Part shown: positions 27,202 through 35,716 of the stretch, one piece after another
How the letters are laid out: every line of letters begins with the position of its first letter
Position numbering within the stretch: position 1 is the first letter of the stretch
NCBI RefSeq assembly: GCF_900110415.1
Contig: NZ_FODR01000020.1
Location: 23,640 to 87,639, forward strand
Length of the DNA: 64,000 nucleotides
Direction of reading: 5' to 3'
Origin: Mucilaginibacter sp. OK283
GTDB lineage: Bacteria; Bacteroidota; Bacteroidia; Sphingobacteriales; Sphingobacteriaceae
Notes under the pieces: generated by a model
Seen by the model: the letters and a program-made list of their open reading frames with translations, nothing else
What the model was told of the DNA's origin: nothing
The model's database searches: none
Translations under genes and position numbers: made by a program

Positions 27202-27887
27202 GCAGCAACCAGGTAGCTTTTTTTATTGGCCTGTTTGGCAGCGTGCACTGCATTGGCATGTGCGGCCCGCTTGCTTTTGCAGTACCATCGTTTCATTCGC
27301 AGTGGTGGATGGTAGTGGTTGATAAATTTGTATACAACGCCGGGCGCGTTATTACTTATACCCTGCTGGGTTTGCTGATAGGCTTATTGGGCAGGCAGCT
27401 TTGGCTGGCCGGTTTACAACAAAGTGTCAGTATAATAAGCGGCTTATTAATTATCATGGCCGGCTTTTCGCGTATGTTTAAAATTAAGTTTAGCCAAAGT
27501 AAGCTGATGCCCAAAATGTTGGCCCCAATTAACAAGCTTATAGGTTTCGCGCTGAAACATAAGGCAGGTCATTTCGCGGTAGGTTTGCTTAACGGTTTCC
27601 TGCCCTGCGGCTTTGTATACCTGGCCCTTATTGGCGCGGTAAATACAAGTTCGCCCTATTCATCCGCGCAGTATATGTTCTGGTTCGGGATAGGTACTTT
27701 TCCGTTAATGCTACTGGCCACGGTAAGTATGGGTTTTATCGGGCCGCGGGTTCGCAACCGTATTAATAAAGCCATGCCTTACCTAATGGTATGTTTAGGG
27801 TTGTGGTTTGTGCTGCGCGGGTTGGGTTTAAACATCCCCTACCTAAGCCCTGCTACACAATCGCAGGAAATAAACAATTGCCGTTAG
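27198..27887 (+). CDS. Sulfite exporter TauE/SafE family membrane protein of the cco operon
   Basis: 229 aa from the ATG at 27198, chosen because it overlaps the ccoH stop as ATGA; a longer frame exists upstream. Six or so helices, with FFIGLFGSVHCIGMCGPLAFA at the start (Cys-x4-Cys typical of this family) and GLLNGFLPCGFVYLAL in the middle. Members of this family next to cbb3 genes are thought to take part in copper or cytochrome maturation; the transported substrate is unknown. It ends the operon. Confidence 0.87.
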   Translation: MSSNQVAFFIGLFGSVHCIGMCGPLAFAVPSFHSQWWMVVVDKFVYNAGRVITYTLLGLLIGLLGRQLWLAGLQQSVSIISGLLIIMAGFSRMFKIKFSQSKLMPKMLAPINKLIGFALKHKAGHFAVGLLNGFLPCGFVYLALIGAVNTSSPYSSAQYMFWFGIGTFPLMLLATVSMGFIGPRVRNRINKAMPYLMVCLGLWFVLRGLGLNIPYLSPATQSQEINNCR

Positions 27888-27890
27888 GAT

Positions 27891-27979
27891 AGTTCTTAGT
27901 CGAAAGTTTTAAGTTCTAAGTCAAAAATGACAATTCAAGCTCAGAACTTAAGGCTTCGGGCTTAGTACTTAAGACTTAT
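27891..27979. repeat. Heptad-phased intergenic repeat
   Basis: 7-bp units such as ATTCAAG, ACTTAAG, GCTTCGG, GCTTAGT, ACTTAAG and, on the left, AGTTTTA AGTTCTA. Left and right halves pair (TTAAGTTCT with AGAACTTAA). Similar to 1866-1976 in design though not in sequence. It may also serve as the terminator of the cco operon. Confidence 0.55.
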
Positions 27980-27988
27980 TTATAACAA

Positions 27989-28729
27989 ATGCTGAGACAC
28001 CTGGGTAATAAAAGAACGTACAAGCATAACGTAAAACTTGCTTCGCTGCTTGGGCTTACTGCAGGTTTTGTAAATGCAGCCGGTCTTCTTGGCTTTAGCG
28101 TGCTTACCACCAATGTAACAGGGCATGCGGCACTATTTGCCGAGCAAATTGCCCTGCAAAACTGGAAAACAGCCCGGGTAATTGCCTTATGGATGTTCCT
28201 TTTTTTAGCCGGAGCATTTGTGTCGAGTTTTATTATTTCCCGGATAGGCAAAAATCAGCGTTATTCTTACGTAATACCTATTTTAATTGAAACTACCATA
28301 CTGCTCAGCGTTGCACTATTGGGCCACCGGTATGATCATAGCTTAGTGGGAAAAGAAATATTTGCCGGTAGCCTGCTATTTGCCATGGGGCTGCAAAACG
28401 CGCTTGTATCAATGGTGTCGGGTTCGGTTGTACGTACCACCCACCTTACCGGTACATTTACCGACCTTGGAATTGAACTCGCCCAGCTTTTCAGGCGTAA
28501 AGCAGAGGATAGGACAGCCTTAAAAGCTAAAATAAAATTACGCATGGCTATTATCCTCTTTTTTATGTGCGGCGCGTTGGCAGGTGCCTATATTTTTCGC
28601 TGGCTGCATTTTTATTGTTTTTTCGTCCCTGTTATCATATTAATATACACCTTGTTGTATGATATTTTTCGCATTGCGGTTAAGCAATATTACCGGAGTA
28701 TGCAAGGCCGTTTGAAAGGGCCGATTTAA
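27989..28729 (+). CDS. DUF1275 (YoaK-type) membrane protein
   Basis: 246 aa with six or so predicted helices. Family signatures: LLGLTAGFVNAAGLLGFSVLTTNVTGH near the start and FAMGLQNALVSMVSGSVVRTTHLTGTFTDLG in the middle. The function of the family is unknown; it is often annotated as a transporter of unknown substrate. No FNR-like operator is seen in the 100-bp gap before it, so it is probably not part of the low-oxygen regulon, although it lies in the same direction as the cco operon. Confidence 0.88.
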   Translation: MLRHLGNKRTYKHNVKLASLLGLTAGFVNAAGLLGFSVLTTNVTGHAALFAEQIALQNWKTARVIALWMFLFLAGAFVSSFIISRIGKNQRYSYVIPILIETTILLSVALLGHRYDHSLVGKEIFAGSLLFAMGLQNALVSMVSGSVVRTTHLTGTFTDLGIELAQLFRRKAEDRTALKAKIKLRMAIILFFMCGALAGAYIFRWLHFYCFFVPVIILIYTLLYDIFRIAVKQYYRSMQGRLKGPI

Positions 28730-28834
28730 ATACTGCAATCGAATATTTTTTAATTACTTCCAACGGGCTACTGTAATTTTTTTACATCCTACTGGTACCA
28801 TGTTTAGTCAAACATCGACTTTGAACGCTGGCCG

Positions 28835-29008
28835 AGACTCACCCGGTGAGGCTACGCCCGCCACCCTCTCTTCGGCTTCCCCGGAAAGAGGGGCTTGAAA
28901 ATTTATTATTTATTTTTTCTATATAATATATTGATATTCAGCATTCAAGCCCCTCTTTCCACCGCAGGTGAAGAGAGGGTGACAAGCGCAGCGATGTCGG
29001 GTGAGTCT
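28835..29008. repeat. 174-bp palindromic element with 11-bp terminal inverted repeats, copy 1
   Basis: The ends AGACTCACCCG and CGGGTGAGTCT are perfect inverted repeats. Inside, CCCTCTCTTCGGC / GAAGAGAGGG and GAAAGAGGGGCTTGAA / TTCAAGCCCCTCTTTC form further pairing arms around an AT-rich centre. The core 28861-28981 is almost identical to 52378-52496. The structure resembles a non-autonomous mobile or MITE-like repeat. The element fills most of the gap before the operator at 29091. Confidence 0.8.
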
Positions 29009-29090
29009 TAGTCGCCATGTGATATACCTCCTTCCCCCAATAACGAATCGCACACCCCCTCCTTTTTATTTCCTCCAAACACCCATGGTG

Positions 29091-29155
29091 TGACGATCAT
29101 CACTTTTTGCAGTGCCTGTTGTCATGGTGCTCCCTGTTAATTCCAGGGATATTTG
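29091..29155 (+). promoter_or_regulatory. FNR-like operator (29091-29102) and -7 box (29148-29155) for the adh operon
   Basis: Core TGACGATCATCA. A -7 box GATATTTG is centred exactly 55 bp downstream, and the operator centre is 81.5 bp from the ATG at 29178, the same as for the 14129 and 36754 genes. Confidence 0.72.
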
Positions 29156-29177
29156 CGGTATAAAAATAAATTGAATC

Positions 29178-29525
29178 ATGGAAACTACAATGAGTACCCG
29201 TGTCCAATGGACCACCAAACCAACAACAGAAAAAAACACCCAAAGTTTAACTTACAAATGGAACACCTTTGTAAATAGCCAGGCCGATAGTAAAACATTA
29301 TGGTTTCTGGTATCACTGGTTTTTCAGGGTGTATTTTTTTTACCGGTACCCGCCATATTGTTATATTATTTTAACGCCCCTATACTTGTTTTGGTTGTAA
29401 CCTTAACGTTATTTTTTGCCAACATTATTGCGGGTATGGGCGGCGCCGGCATTAAAACCTTGCTTACCCTGTTTGCTGCAAGCATAGCGCTTCATGCCCT
29501 GATGCTTATTGTGTTTACTATTTAA
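29178..29525 (+). CDS. Small membrane protein, first gene of the adh operon
   Basis: 115 aa. A hydrophilic N-terminus (about 40 residues) followed by three hydrophobic stretches (TLWFLVSLVFQGVFFLPVPAI, LVLVVTLTLFFANIIAGMG, TLLTLFAASIALHALMLIVF). No recognised family. An alternative ATG lies at 29190; the first is kept because it stands at the regular distance from the operator. It precedes the alcohol dehydrogenase by 7 nt and is probably co-induced at low oxygen. Confidence 0.75.
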   Translation: METTMSTRVQWTTKPTTEKNTQSLTYKWNTFVNSQADSKTLWFLVSLVFQGVFFLPVPAILLYYFNAPILVLVVTLTLFFANIIAGMGGAGIKTLLTLFAASIALHALMLIVFTI

Positions 29526-29532
29526 TATACCT

Positions 29533-30567
29533 ATGATACCTCAAAAAATGAAAGCAGCCGTAATACGTGAGTTTGGCGCACCACTACAAATTGAAGACGT
29601 GGAGGTTAAAACCCCGAACGCAAACCAGATATTGGTTAAAGTAATTTCCTGTGGTGTTTGCCACACCGACTTGCACGCCTGCAATGGCGACTGGCCGGTA
29701 AAACCCAAACTCCCCCTTATTCCGGGTCATGAAGCTATTGGCTATGTTGTGGCCCTGGGCGCCGAGGTGAAGAACGTAAAAGAAGGAGATATTGTAGGTG
29801 TGCCCTGGCTGCACAGCGCCTGCGGCTGTTGCGAGTTTTGTATTACAGGCTGGGAAACCCTTTGCGGAACCCAGCAAAACGGCGGCTACAGTGTAGATGG
29901 CGGCTTTGCCGAGTACGTTTTGGCCGATCCGCGTTATGTGGCGCACTTCCCTGCGGGCATTAATTTTACCGAGATGGCGCCTATTATTTGTGCCGGTGTA
30001 ACGGTGTATAAAGGATTAAAAGAAACGGAAGTGAAACCTGGCGAATGGGTAGCTATATCCGGCGTTGGCGGCTTAGGCCACCTTGCTGTACAATATGCCA
30101 AGGCCATGGGCATGCACGTGGCGGCAATTGATGTTGCTGATGATAAACTGGCACTTGCCCAAAAATTAGGCGCCGAACTGATTGTTAATGCTAAAGAACA
30201 AGATCCCGGCGCGTACCTGCAAAAAGAAACCGGCGGTATGCATGGTGTTTTGGTTACGGCAGTATCGCCAATAGCTTTTAGCCAGGGGATATCGGCGCTG
30301 CGCCGCAAAGGTACCATAGCGCTTAACGGCTTGCCCAAAGGTGCCTTTGACCTGCCGATATTTGAAACCGTGCTTAACCGCTATACCGTAAGAGGATCAA
30401 TAGTTGGTACCCGTAAAGATATGGAAGAAGCCATTGCGTTTGCAGTTGAGGGCAAGGTTAAAGCAACGGTACACGCCGCTAAATTAGAGGATATCAACAC
30501 GGTGTTTGACGATATGAAAGCCGGCAAAATTGACGGCCGCGTTGTATTAGAGATAGCCAAACCATAA
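29533..30567 (+). CDS. adhP: Zinc-dependent alcohol dehydrogenase (AdhP type)
   Basis: 344 aa from the ATG at 29533 (another in-frame ATG at 29548). Catalytic zinc ligands in CGVCHTDLHACNGDW and PLIPGHEAIG, structural zinc cysteines in CGCCEFCITGWETLC, and a NAD-binding Rossmann motif ISGVGGLGHLAVQYAKAMG. It interconverts primary alcohols and aldehydes with NAD(H). Located behind an FNR-like operator, it fits a fermentative or redox-balancing role when oxygen is limiting. Confidence 0.93.
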   Translation: MIPQKMKAAVIREFGAPLQIEDVEVKTPNANQILVKVISCGVCHTDLHACNGDWPVKPKLPLIPGHEAIGYVVALGAEVKNVKEGDIVGVPWLHSACGCCEFCITGWETLCGTQQNGGYSVDGGFAEYVLADPRYVAHFPAGINFTEMAPIICAGVTVYKGLKETEVKPGEWVAISGVGGLGHLAVQYAKAMGMHVAAIDVADDKLALAQKLGAELIVNAKEQDPGAYLQKETGGMHGVLVTAVSPIAFSQGISALRRKGTIALNGLPKGAFDLPIFETVLNRYTVRGSIVGTRKDMEEAIAFAVEGKVKATVHAAKLEDINTVFDDMKAGKIDGRVVLEIAKP

Positions 30568-30608
30568 AATATCGCCCCAAAAATCAACATCATAATCCAA
30601 ACAAAAGC

Positions 30609-30640
30609 CAGGAACCTAAAAGTTACCTGGTTTTTATTTG
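30609..30640 (+). terminator. Probable terminator after adhP
   Basis: CCAGGAAC and GTTACCTGG pair with one bulged base around CTAAAA, followed by TTTTTATTT. Weak stem but good T tract. Confidence 0.5.
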
Positions 30641-30751
30641 GGCTAAAAAATACTATGGACATAAGCTTAAGGCAGAATGCGAAAATCAGGCTGAAGCCAA
30701 CGGCAATGAATTAATGCATAAAGCTACCGTGTACCAACATCTTTTCAACAA

Positions 30752-30938
30752 AAAATGTCATTTCGATAGAGCAAGGGAGGGAAAAGAGCAGGGCGCGAAA
30801 AAGAAATCTTTTACGCCCTGCTATACTTACAATGCTTCGTGGAATGCAGGGTGTAAAAGATTTTTCGCTGCGCTCAAGAGATAGTTTCTCCTCTCCCCCT
30901 GTACACAATCCCCTTCAGATTCGTCGAAATGACATTTT
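30752..30938. repeat. 187-bp intergenic repeat with terminal inverted repeats (ATGTCATTTCGA type)
   Basis: The ends AAAATGTCATTTCGA and TCGAAATGACATTTT are perfect 15-bp inverted repeats. Inside, AGCAGGGCG (30787) and CGCCCTGCT (30814) form a hairpin. Elements that begin GTCATTTCGA and contain AAATCTTTT-like words are frequent between Bacteroidota genes. No coding sequence is seen between 30568 and 30964. Confidence 0.75.
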
Positions 30939-30964
30939 GTTTTTAATTAATTGACACTCAATAT

Positions 30965-32335
30965 TTATATAGCCATACTAAACAGCTGCGACGCAGGTTT
31001 ATCGGCCCATAGGCGGGCATCAAGGCACATACAAATATTGCGCAGGTAGCGTTTGCCAATTTCGGTAACAGTCATCCCCAGGGCAGTTAGTTCAACCAGG
31101 CCGTCATCTGCCAGGGCATTTAATCGCTCCAGGCCATCAGCTACGGCAGCGCAAGGCTGGCCATGATGGTTCCACACTGTTTGGCCTTTGCACATAATGT
31201 TCAGGATATGTTTCCTTACAATCAAATCCTCTGCAGTTAAAATATGGCCTTTAAACACCGGCAGTTGCCCTGCAGTTGTAAGTTGCAGGTACTCGTCAAC
31301 CGTTTTTACATTTTGGGCAAAAGCATACCATGAATCGCTTATAGATGATACGCCCAAGCCAATTTGCAACTGTGTATGCTGGTGGGTGTACCCCATAAAA
31401 TTACGATGCAGTTTGCCATTTTGTTCTGCGTGTAAAAGCTCATCGCCAGGCAGTGCAAAATGATCCATACCAATTTCATGGTAGCCGTAGTGCATTAGCA
31501 AAGCCCTGCCGGTTTCGTGCAGTTTGGTTTTGGCGGCGGCATCGGGCAGGTCACGCTCGGTAAAACGCCTTTGGCCGGGTTTTATCCATGGCACGTGGGC
31601 ATAACTGTAAAAAGCAATCCTATCCGGCCTGAATAAGGCAACTTTGTTCATAGTATCGGCAAGGCCGGCCAAAGTTTGCAAAGGCAGTCCGTATATTAAA
31701 TCGTAATTGACTGATGTATAACCTATCCGGCGGGCCTGCTGGGTTACGGCCATTACCTGGTCGGCGGTTTGATGCCGGTTGATGATAAACTGCACCTTAG
31801 GATCAAAATCCTGTATCCCCAATGAAAGCCTCCTGAAACCAAGATCATACAAAACCTGCAGATGATCGACCGTTGTATTTGCCGGGTGCGCCTCAAAACT
31901 AAATTCGGCATCAGGATGAACTTTGGCTTTTTTAATAATGCCATTTATCAGCATTTGCAGGTTTTTGGGGGCAAAAAAAGTAGGTGTACCCCCGCCCAGG
32001 TGAATTTCCCTTATTACGGGCATATCGTTAAACATTGCTAAATAAATAGCCCATTCTTTTAAAACAGCCGCTATGTAAGGTTCCTCCACCCTGTGGTTTT
32101 TGGTGATACGGGTATTGCAGCCGCAATAGGTACACAGGCTTTCGCAATAAGGTAAATGAATATATAAACTGATGCCCGATTGGGCATGGCTTTCTGTAAA
32201 CGAAAATTTAACCGATTGCTGCCACAATTCGGGGCTAAAGGTATTGGCATCCCAATAAGGCATTGTTGGATAACTGGTGTAGCGCGGAACAGCTACATTA
32301 TATTTATCAGTTAGCAGGAGCGATTTATTTTCCAT
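30965..32335 (-). CDS. hemN: Oxygen-independent coproporphyrinogen III oxidase
   Basis: 456 aa. Radical SAM motif CESLCTYCGC near residue 64 (the CxxxCxxC cluster site), SAM-binding glycine motif EIHLGGGTPTFF, and a C-terminal HemN domain. The start MENKSLLLTDKYNVAVPRYTSYPTMPYW is typical of true HemN rather than HemW. It makes protoporphyrinogen for haem without oxygen. It overlaps the upstream dehydrogenase by 11 bp and is co-transcribed with it behind an FNR-like operator; haem supply at low oxygen fits the cbb3 oxidase and the putative haem sensor nearby. Confidence 0.95.
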   Translation of the reverse strand: MENKSLLLTDKYNVAVPRYTSYPTMPYWDANTFSPELWQQSVKFSFTESHAQSGISLYIHLPYCESLCTYCGCNTRITKNHRVEEPYIAAVLKEWAIYLAMFNDMPVIREIHLGGGTPTFFAPKNLQMLINGIIKKAKVHPDAEFSFEAHPANTTVDHLQVLYDLGFRRLSLGIQDFDPKVQFIINRHQTADQVMAVTQQARRIGYTSVNYDLIYGLPLQTLAGLADTMNKVALFRPDRIAFYSYAHVPWIKPGQRRFTERDLPDAAAKTKLHETGRALLMHYGYHEIGMDHFALPGDELLHAEQNGKLHRNFMGYTHQHTQLQIGLGVSSISDSWYAFAQNVKTVDEYLQLTTAGQLPVFKGHILTAEDLIVRKHILNIMCKGQTVWNHHGQPCAAVADGLERLNALADDGLVELTALGMTVTEIGKRYLRNICMCLDARLWADKPASQLFSMAI

Positions 32336-33368
32336 TATTAACGTCTGTCGTTATGTTGTTGGTTACCGTTTTCCGGCATTCTTTTGAACATGCGCAGGCT
32401 TTGCCTACGCATTTATTTTGCTGCCACAAATCAAGGCTTGATATGGTTGAGTTGGCAATTTCCTGCAATGCCTCGCGGGTAAGATATGCCTGGTGCGGGG
32501 TTACCAGCACATTGGGATGCTCCATCAGCTTATTTAGCAAAGGATCTTTTACAGCATCTTTTTGATGGTCTTCAAAAAATAAACCTTTCTCAAATTCATA
32601 CACATCAATACCCAGGTATCCTATTTTGCCGCTTTCAATTGCCGAAAGCGCATCGGCGGTATTAATAAGCAAGCCGCGCGAGGTATTTATCAGCATCACG
32701 CCGTTTTTCATTTTCGAAATACTTTCGGCGTTTATCAAATGCTTTGTTCCTGTCATTAACGGAACGTGCAGGGTTATGATATCTGCATTTTGCAGTAAAT
32801 AATCAAGCGATACCGGTTTAGCGTAAATTTCATCGGCCGGAAAAAATGGGTCGTAGCCAATAACGTTGCAGGCCAGCCCATGATAAACAGCCGCCGCGGC
32901 CCGGCCGGTATTACCTAATCCTATTATCCCTACGGTTTTTCCGGCAAAGTTAAAGCCGATGAGGCCGTCGTTCCTGAAATCAAACGCGTGGCTATGCTGA
33001 TCGGCCTTCACAACCTGCCTGTTAAGGGCAAAGGCCATAGCTACGGCATGCTCGGCAATGGCTTGCGGCGAATAAGAAGGTACGTTTGCAATTTTTATAT
33101 GATGCGCGGCGGCGGCATCTTTATCGATATGATCGGTACCGGACGATCGGGTAACGATATATTTTACCCCAAGTGCAGCCAGTTTTCCTATTACAACGGA
33201 CGAAACATCATCATTGGTAAATACAATAACAGCATCTTTACCTTCGGCATAAACAGCAGTATCGGGCCCCAATGGATTTGAAATCAGGGTGATATCGTGC
33301 TTTTTTTGATTGGCCTTGGCCAGGTATTCTTTTTCGAAAGGTTTTATACTGTAGGCTACCGCTTTCAT
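32325..33368 (-). CDS. ldhA: D-lactate dehydrogenase / 2-hydroxyacid dehydrogenase with Cys-rich tail
   Basis: 347 aa. NAD-binding motif VGIIGLGNTGRAAA, substrate and catalytic signatures LINTSRGLLINTADAL (Arg), IGYLGIDVYEFE and the catalytic His in NVLVTPHQAYLT; the family is fermentative D-LDH. The last 30 residues add an unusual cysteine cluster (CVGKACACSKEC), absent from standard D-LDH. It reduces pyruvate to D-lactate, regenerating NAD when respiration is limited. First gene of the ldhA-hemN operon. Confidence 0.92.
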   Translation of the reverse strand: MKAVAYSIKPFEKEYLAKANQKKHDITLISNPLGPDTAVYAEGKDAVIVFTNDDVSSVVIGKLAALGVKYIVTRSSGTDHIDKDAAAAHHIKIANVPSYSPQAIAEHAVAMAFALNRQVVKADQHSHAFDFRNDGLIGFNFAGKTVGIIGLGNTGRAAAAVYHGLACNVIGYDPFFPADEIYAKPVSLDYLLQNADIITLHVPLMTGTKHLINAESISKMKNGVMLINTSRGLLINTADALSAIESGKIGYLGIDVYEFEKGLFFEDHQKDAVKDPLLNKLMEHPNVLVTPHQAYLTREALQEIANSTISSLDLWQQNKCVGKACACSKECRKTVTNNITTDVNNGK

Positions 33369-33387
33369 CGTATCTTGTTTATAAAAA

Positions 33388-33452
33388 CAAAACTACAATT
33401 GCATAAGCAGCAATAGAATGAGCACTATCAACTCAATAAATGATTATTATCA
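33388..33452 (-). promoter_or_regulatory. FNR-like operator (33441-33452) and -7 box (33388-33395) for ldhA-hemN
   Basis: Core TGATTATTATCA on the plus strand. On the minus strand a perfect -7 box TAGTTTTG (TAnnTTTG) is centred 55 bp downstream of the operator centre. The operator overlaps the stop codon (33450-33452) of the REC-CRP gene. Confidence 0.72.
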
Positions 33453-34499
33453 GTTTTTCATTTTAGATAACTTTTCGGGCTGAAGAATTGTAATCAGGCT
33501 GCCTTTTTTTTCTATTATTCCTTCGTCTTTAAAGTCAGACAGCGTGCGGCTTACCGTTTCGGTAGCCATGCCGGCCATGGCGGCCAGGTCTTCGCGGGTA
33601 ATTTTAATCCCCTCATTATCCGCATGCTGCCGGTGCAGTCGGCATAACGCTTCGGCCATTCTTTTACGTACCGAGTGATAAGCCAGCTGCATCAACTGAT
33701 CTTCTTTATCACGAATATCATTGGCAAGTAACTTTATAAATTCCCGGGCCACTTCGGGGTAATGGCTCAGCAAGTGATCTATCTGGTCTTTAGGGATAAG
33801 GCAAAGTGTGCTATCTTCAAGCGCAGTGGCCGTATCTGAATAGGGCTCGTTAGATAAAATAGCATTAATACCCAGGTAATCTTCACCAACGTAAATACCA
33901 GTCATCAGTTCGCGTCCGTCCTCGGCAAGTTTTATTGTTTTTATACGGCCGGTTATTACAAGGTAAAGGCCGTTACCTTTATCACTCTCGTAATAAATTA
34001 CCTGGTTCTTTTTAAAATGGCGGCTTTTACGCTCGCTGATTATCTTCCTTAATTCGGCCAGGCCGTCATTTTTTGCTATCAGGCCGCCCAGCCTGTCTAA
34101 CGATTTACTGTAAAAGGTTTCGTGCAGTTCTTTTTTCTTCAACCGGCTTTCAATAGCATTTAAAAGTTCCATGTCATCAAAAGGCTTGGTAAGGTAATCA
34201 TCAGCGCCCATTTCCATGCCTTTACGCAAATCCAGCCTTTCGGCTTTAGCCGTTAAAAATATAAAAGGAATGGCGGCTGTTTCCGGGTTTTTGTTCAGCA
34301 TATATAATACGCCATAACCGTCCAGTTCGGGCATCATGATATCGCATAAAATAATATCCGGTAACTCTTTTACGGCAATCTCTACCCCTTTTTTGCCATT
34401 ATTGGCATCAAAAACCTGGTAGTTGGCAAGCTCCAGAATTTCAACCACGTTTTCGCGGATGTCGTTATTATCTTCAATGATCAAAACTTTTTTATTCAT
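33450..34499 (-). CDS. Response-regulator receiver fused to a CRP/FNR-family transcription factor
   Basis: 349 aa. Residues 1-125 are a receiver domain: acidic pocket in IIEDNND, phospho-acceptor Asp53 in ILCDIMMPELDG, Thr83 and Lys105. Residues about 140-270 are a cyclic-nucleotide-type effector fold (GLYLVITGRIKTIK, GEDYLG). Residues 290-349 are a CRP-type winged helix; the recognition helix has Glu314, Ser317 and Arg318 (ETVSR), matching the E-xx-SR triad by which FNR reads TGA half-sites. FNR-type N-terminal cluster cysteines are absent, so input should come by phosphorylation from the overlapping kinase gene (ATGA overlap). It is the obvious candidate for the TGA-N6-TCA operators of this region. 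Confidence 0.93.
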   Translation of the reverse strand: MNKKVLIIEDNNDIRENVVEILELANYQVFDANNGKKGVEIAVKELPDIILCDIMMPELDGYGVLYMLNKNPETAAIPFIFLTAKAERLDLRKGMEMGADDYLTKPFDDMELLNAIESRLKKKELHETFYSKSLDRLGGLIAKNDGLAELRKIISERKSRHFKKNQVIYYESDKGNGLYLVITGRIKTIKLAEDGRELMTGIYVGEDYLGINAILSNEPYSDTATALEDSTLCLIPKDQIDHLLSHYPEVAREFIKLLANDIRDKEDQLMQLAYHSVRKRMAEALCRLHRQHADNEGIKITREDLAAMAGMATETVSRTLSDFKDEGIIEKKGSLITILQPEKLSKMKN

Positions 34500-35683
34500 G
34501 ATATTGGAAAAGTTATTGTGAACAATGTACCCTGGTTAATATTGCTTTTAAACTCAACACGGCCATTCATTAAACTGGTATAGCGTGCAACAATATTAAG
34601 GCCCAATCCCGTACCGGGAATATTGCCCGTATTATGCGCACGAAAAAATGCCTCAAACAAATGTTTCTGATCGGTATCAGGTATGCCAATGCCGTTATCT
34701 TTTATAGTTATAATACAGTTGCTATCGGCAATTTCGGTATTAAACTCGATAAAAGTATTCTCGCCCGAATATTTGATGGCATTTGACATCAGGTTAATAA
34801 CACAATTTTTAAGCAGGTTAGGGTCGAGGTTTACTATACTGCGCGTGCCGGTGTGCTGATAAATAATACTTTGGTTTTGCTTGGCAACCATTTGCAGCTC
34901 TTCGGTTATTTCTTCCGAAAATTTCACCAGGTCAAACGGTGTACAGGTTGGCTCAACCCGGCCGGCCTCCAATTTCTCAAGCGACAGAAAATCGTTAAGG
35001 ATGGTTGTTAAATTGCCAACCGCGTTTTTAATTTTTGCTACATGCTTGCGGATGTTGGCATTATCATAAGGCTGGGCATATTTTTCTATTAGCGACGCCG
35101 ATAGCTGCACGGCGCTTAAAGGCGTCCTGAACTCGTGCGAGGCCATAGATACAAAACGGCTTTTTAAATGCCCCAGTTCCTTCTCTTTTTCAAGCGAAAC
35201 ACTCACCTCTTCTTTTGCCTGTTGCAGTGCGCCTACTGTATTTTTAAGTGTTTGTGTACGCTGCTCAACCAAATCTTCCAGGTGGGCGGCATAATCCCGC
35301 AACTGCTCCTCGGCTTCTTTTTCCCTTGAAAGGTCGTGTATAAAACCGGCGTAAATCTTTCTGCCGGCAAAATCAACTTCGCTTACTGCAAGTCTGAAGG
35401 GGAAGGTTGTACCATCTGTTCGCAAACCTGTAACCTCCCGTCCAATGCCTATAATATGAGGATCGTTTGTTTGTTGATAACGGTGGATGTACTCGTCATG
35501 TTGTGCCTTATATGGCTGCGGCATCAGTACCGATATATTTTTGCCAATAACATCTTCCGGCGTACACAAAAACAGCTTGCAAGCCGAAGGGTTAATCGTT
35601 TCTACGATGCCCCGTCCGTTGATAGTTATTATACCATCAATAGCGTTTTCAATAATAGCTTTTAGTAAGGCCGCATTTTCCAT
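34496..35683 (-). CDS. FixL-like PAS-haem histidine kinase (putative oxygen sensor)
   Basis: 395 aa, soluble, no membrane helix. The PAS domain (residues 5-120) carries the four haem-pocket residues of Bradyrhizobium FixL with identical spacing: proximal His62 (H200), Arg68 (R206), His76 (H214) and Arg82 (R220), within NDPHIIGIGREVTG and DGTTFPFRL. A coiled coil (120-172) leads to HisKA with phospho-His183 in MASHEFRTPLS and an HATPase domain (NLMSNAIKYSG, DNGIGIP, GTGLGLNIV). FixL kinases are active when oxygen leaves the haem. It lies first in an operon with the REC-CRP gene and has its own FNR-like operator upstream, implying positive autoregulation. Confidence 0.92.
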   Translation of the reverse strand: MENAALLKAIIENAIDGIITINGRGIVETINPSACKLFLCTPEDVIGKNISVLMPQPYKAQHDEYIHRYQQTNDPHIIGIGREVTGLRTDGTTFPFRLAVSEVDFAGRKIYAGFIHDLSREKEAEEQLRDYAAHLEDLVEQRTQTLKNTVGALQQAKEEVSVSLEKEKELGHLKSRFVSMASHEFRTPLSAVQLSASLIEKYAQPYDNANIRKHVAKIKNAVGNLTTILNDFLSLEKLEAGRVEPTCTPFDLVKFSEEITEELQMVAKQNQSIIYQHTGTRSIVNLDPNLLKNCVINLMSNAIKYSGENTFIEFNTEIADSNCIITIKDNGIGIPDTDQKHLFEAFFRAHNTGNIPGTGLGLNIVARYTSLMNGRVEFKSNINQGTLFTITFPIS

Positions 35684-35716
35684 ATACAGGTGTTTTCCAT
35701 AAACTGATAAACATCA

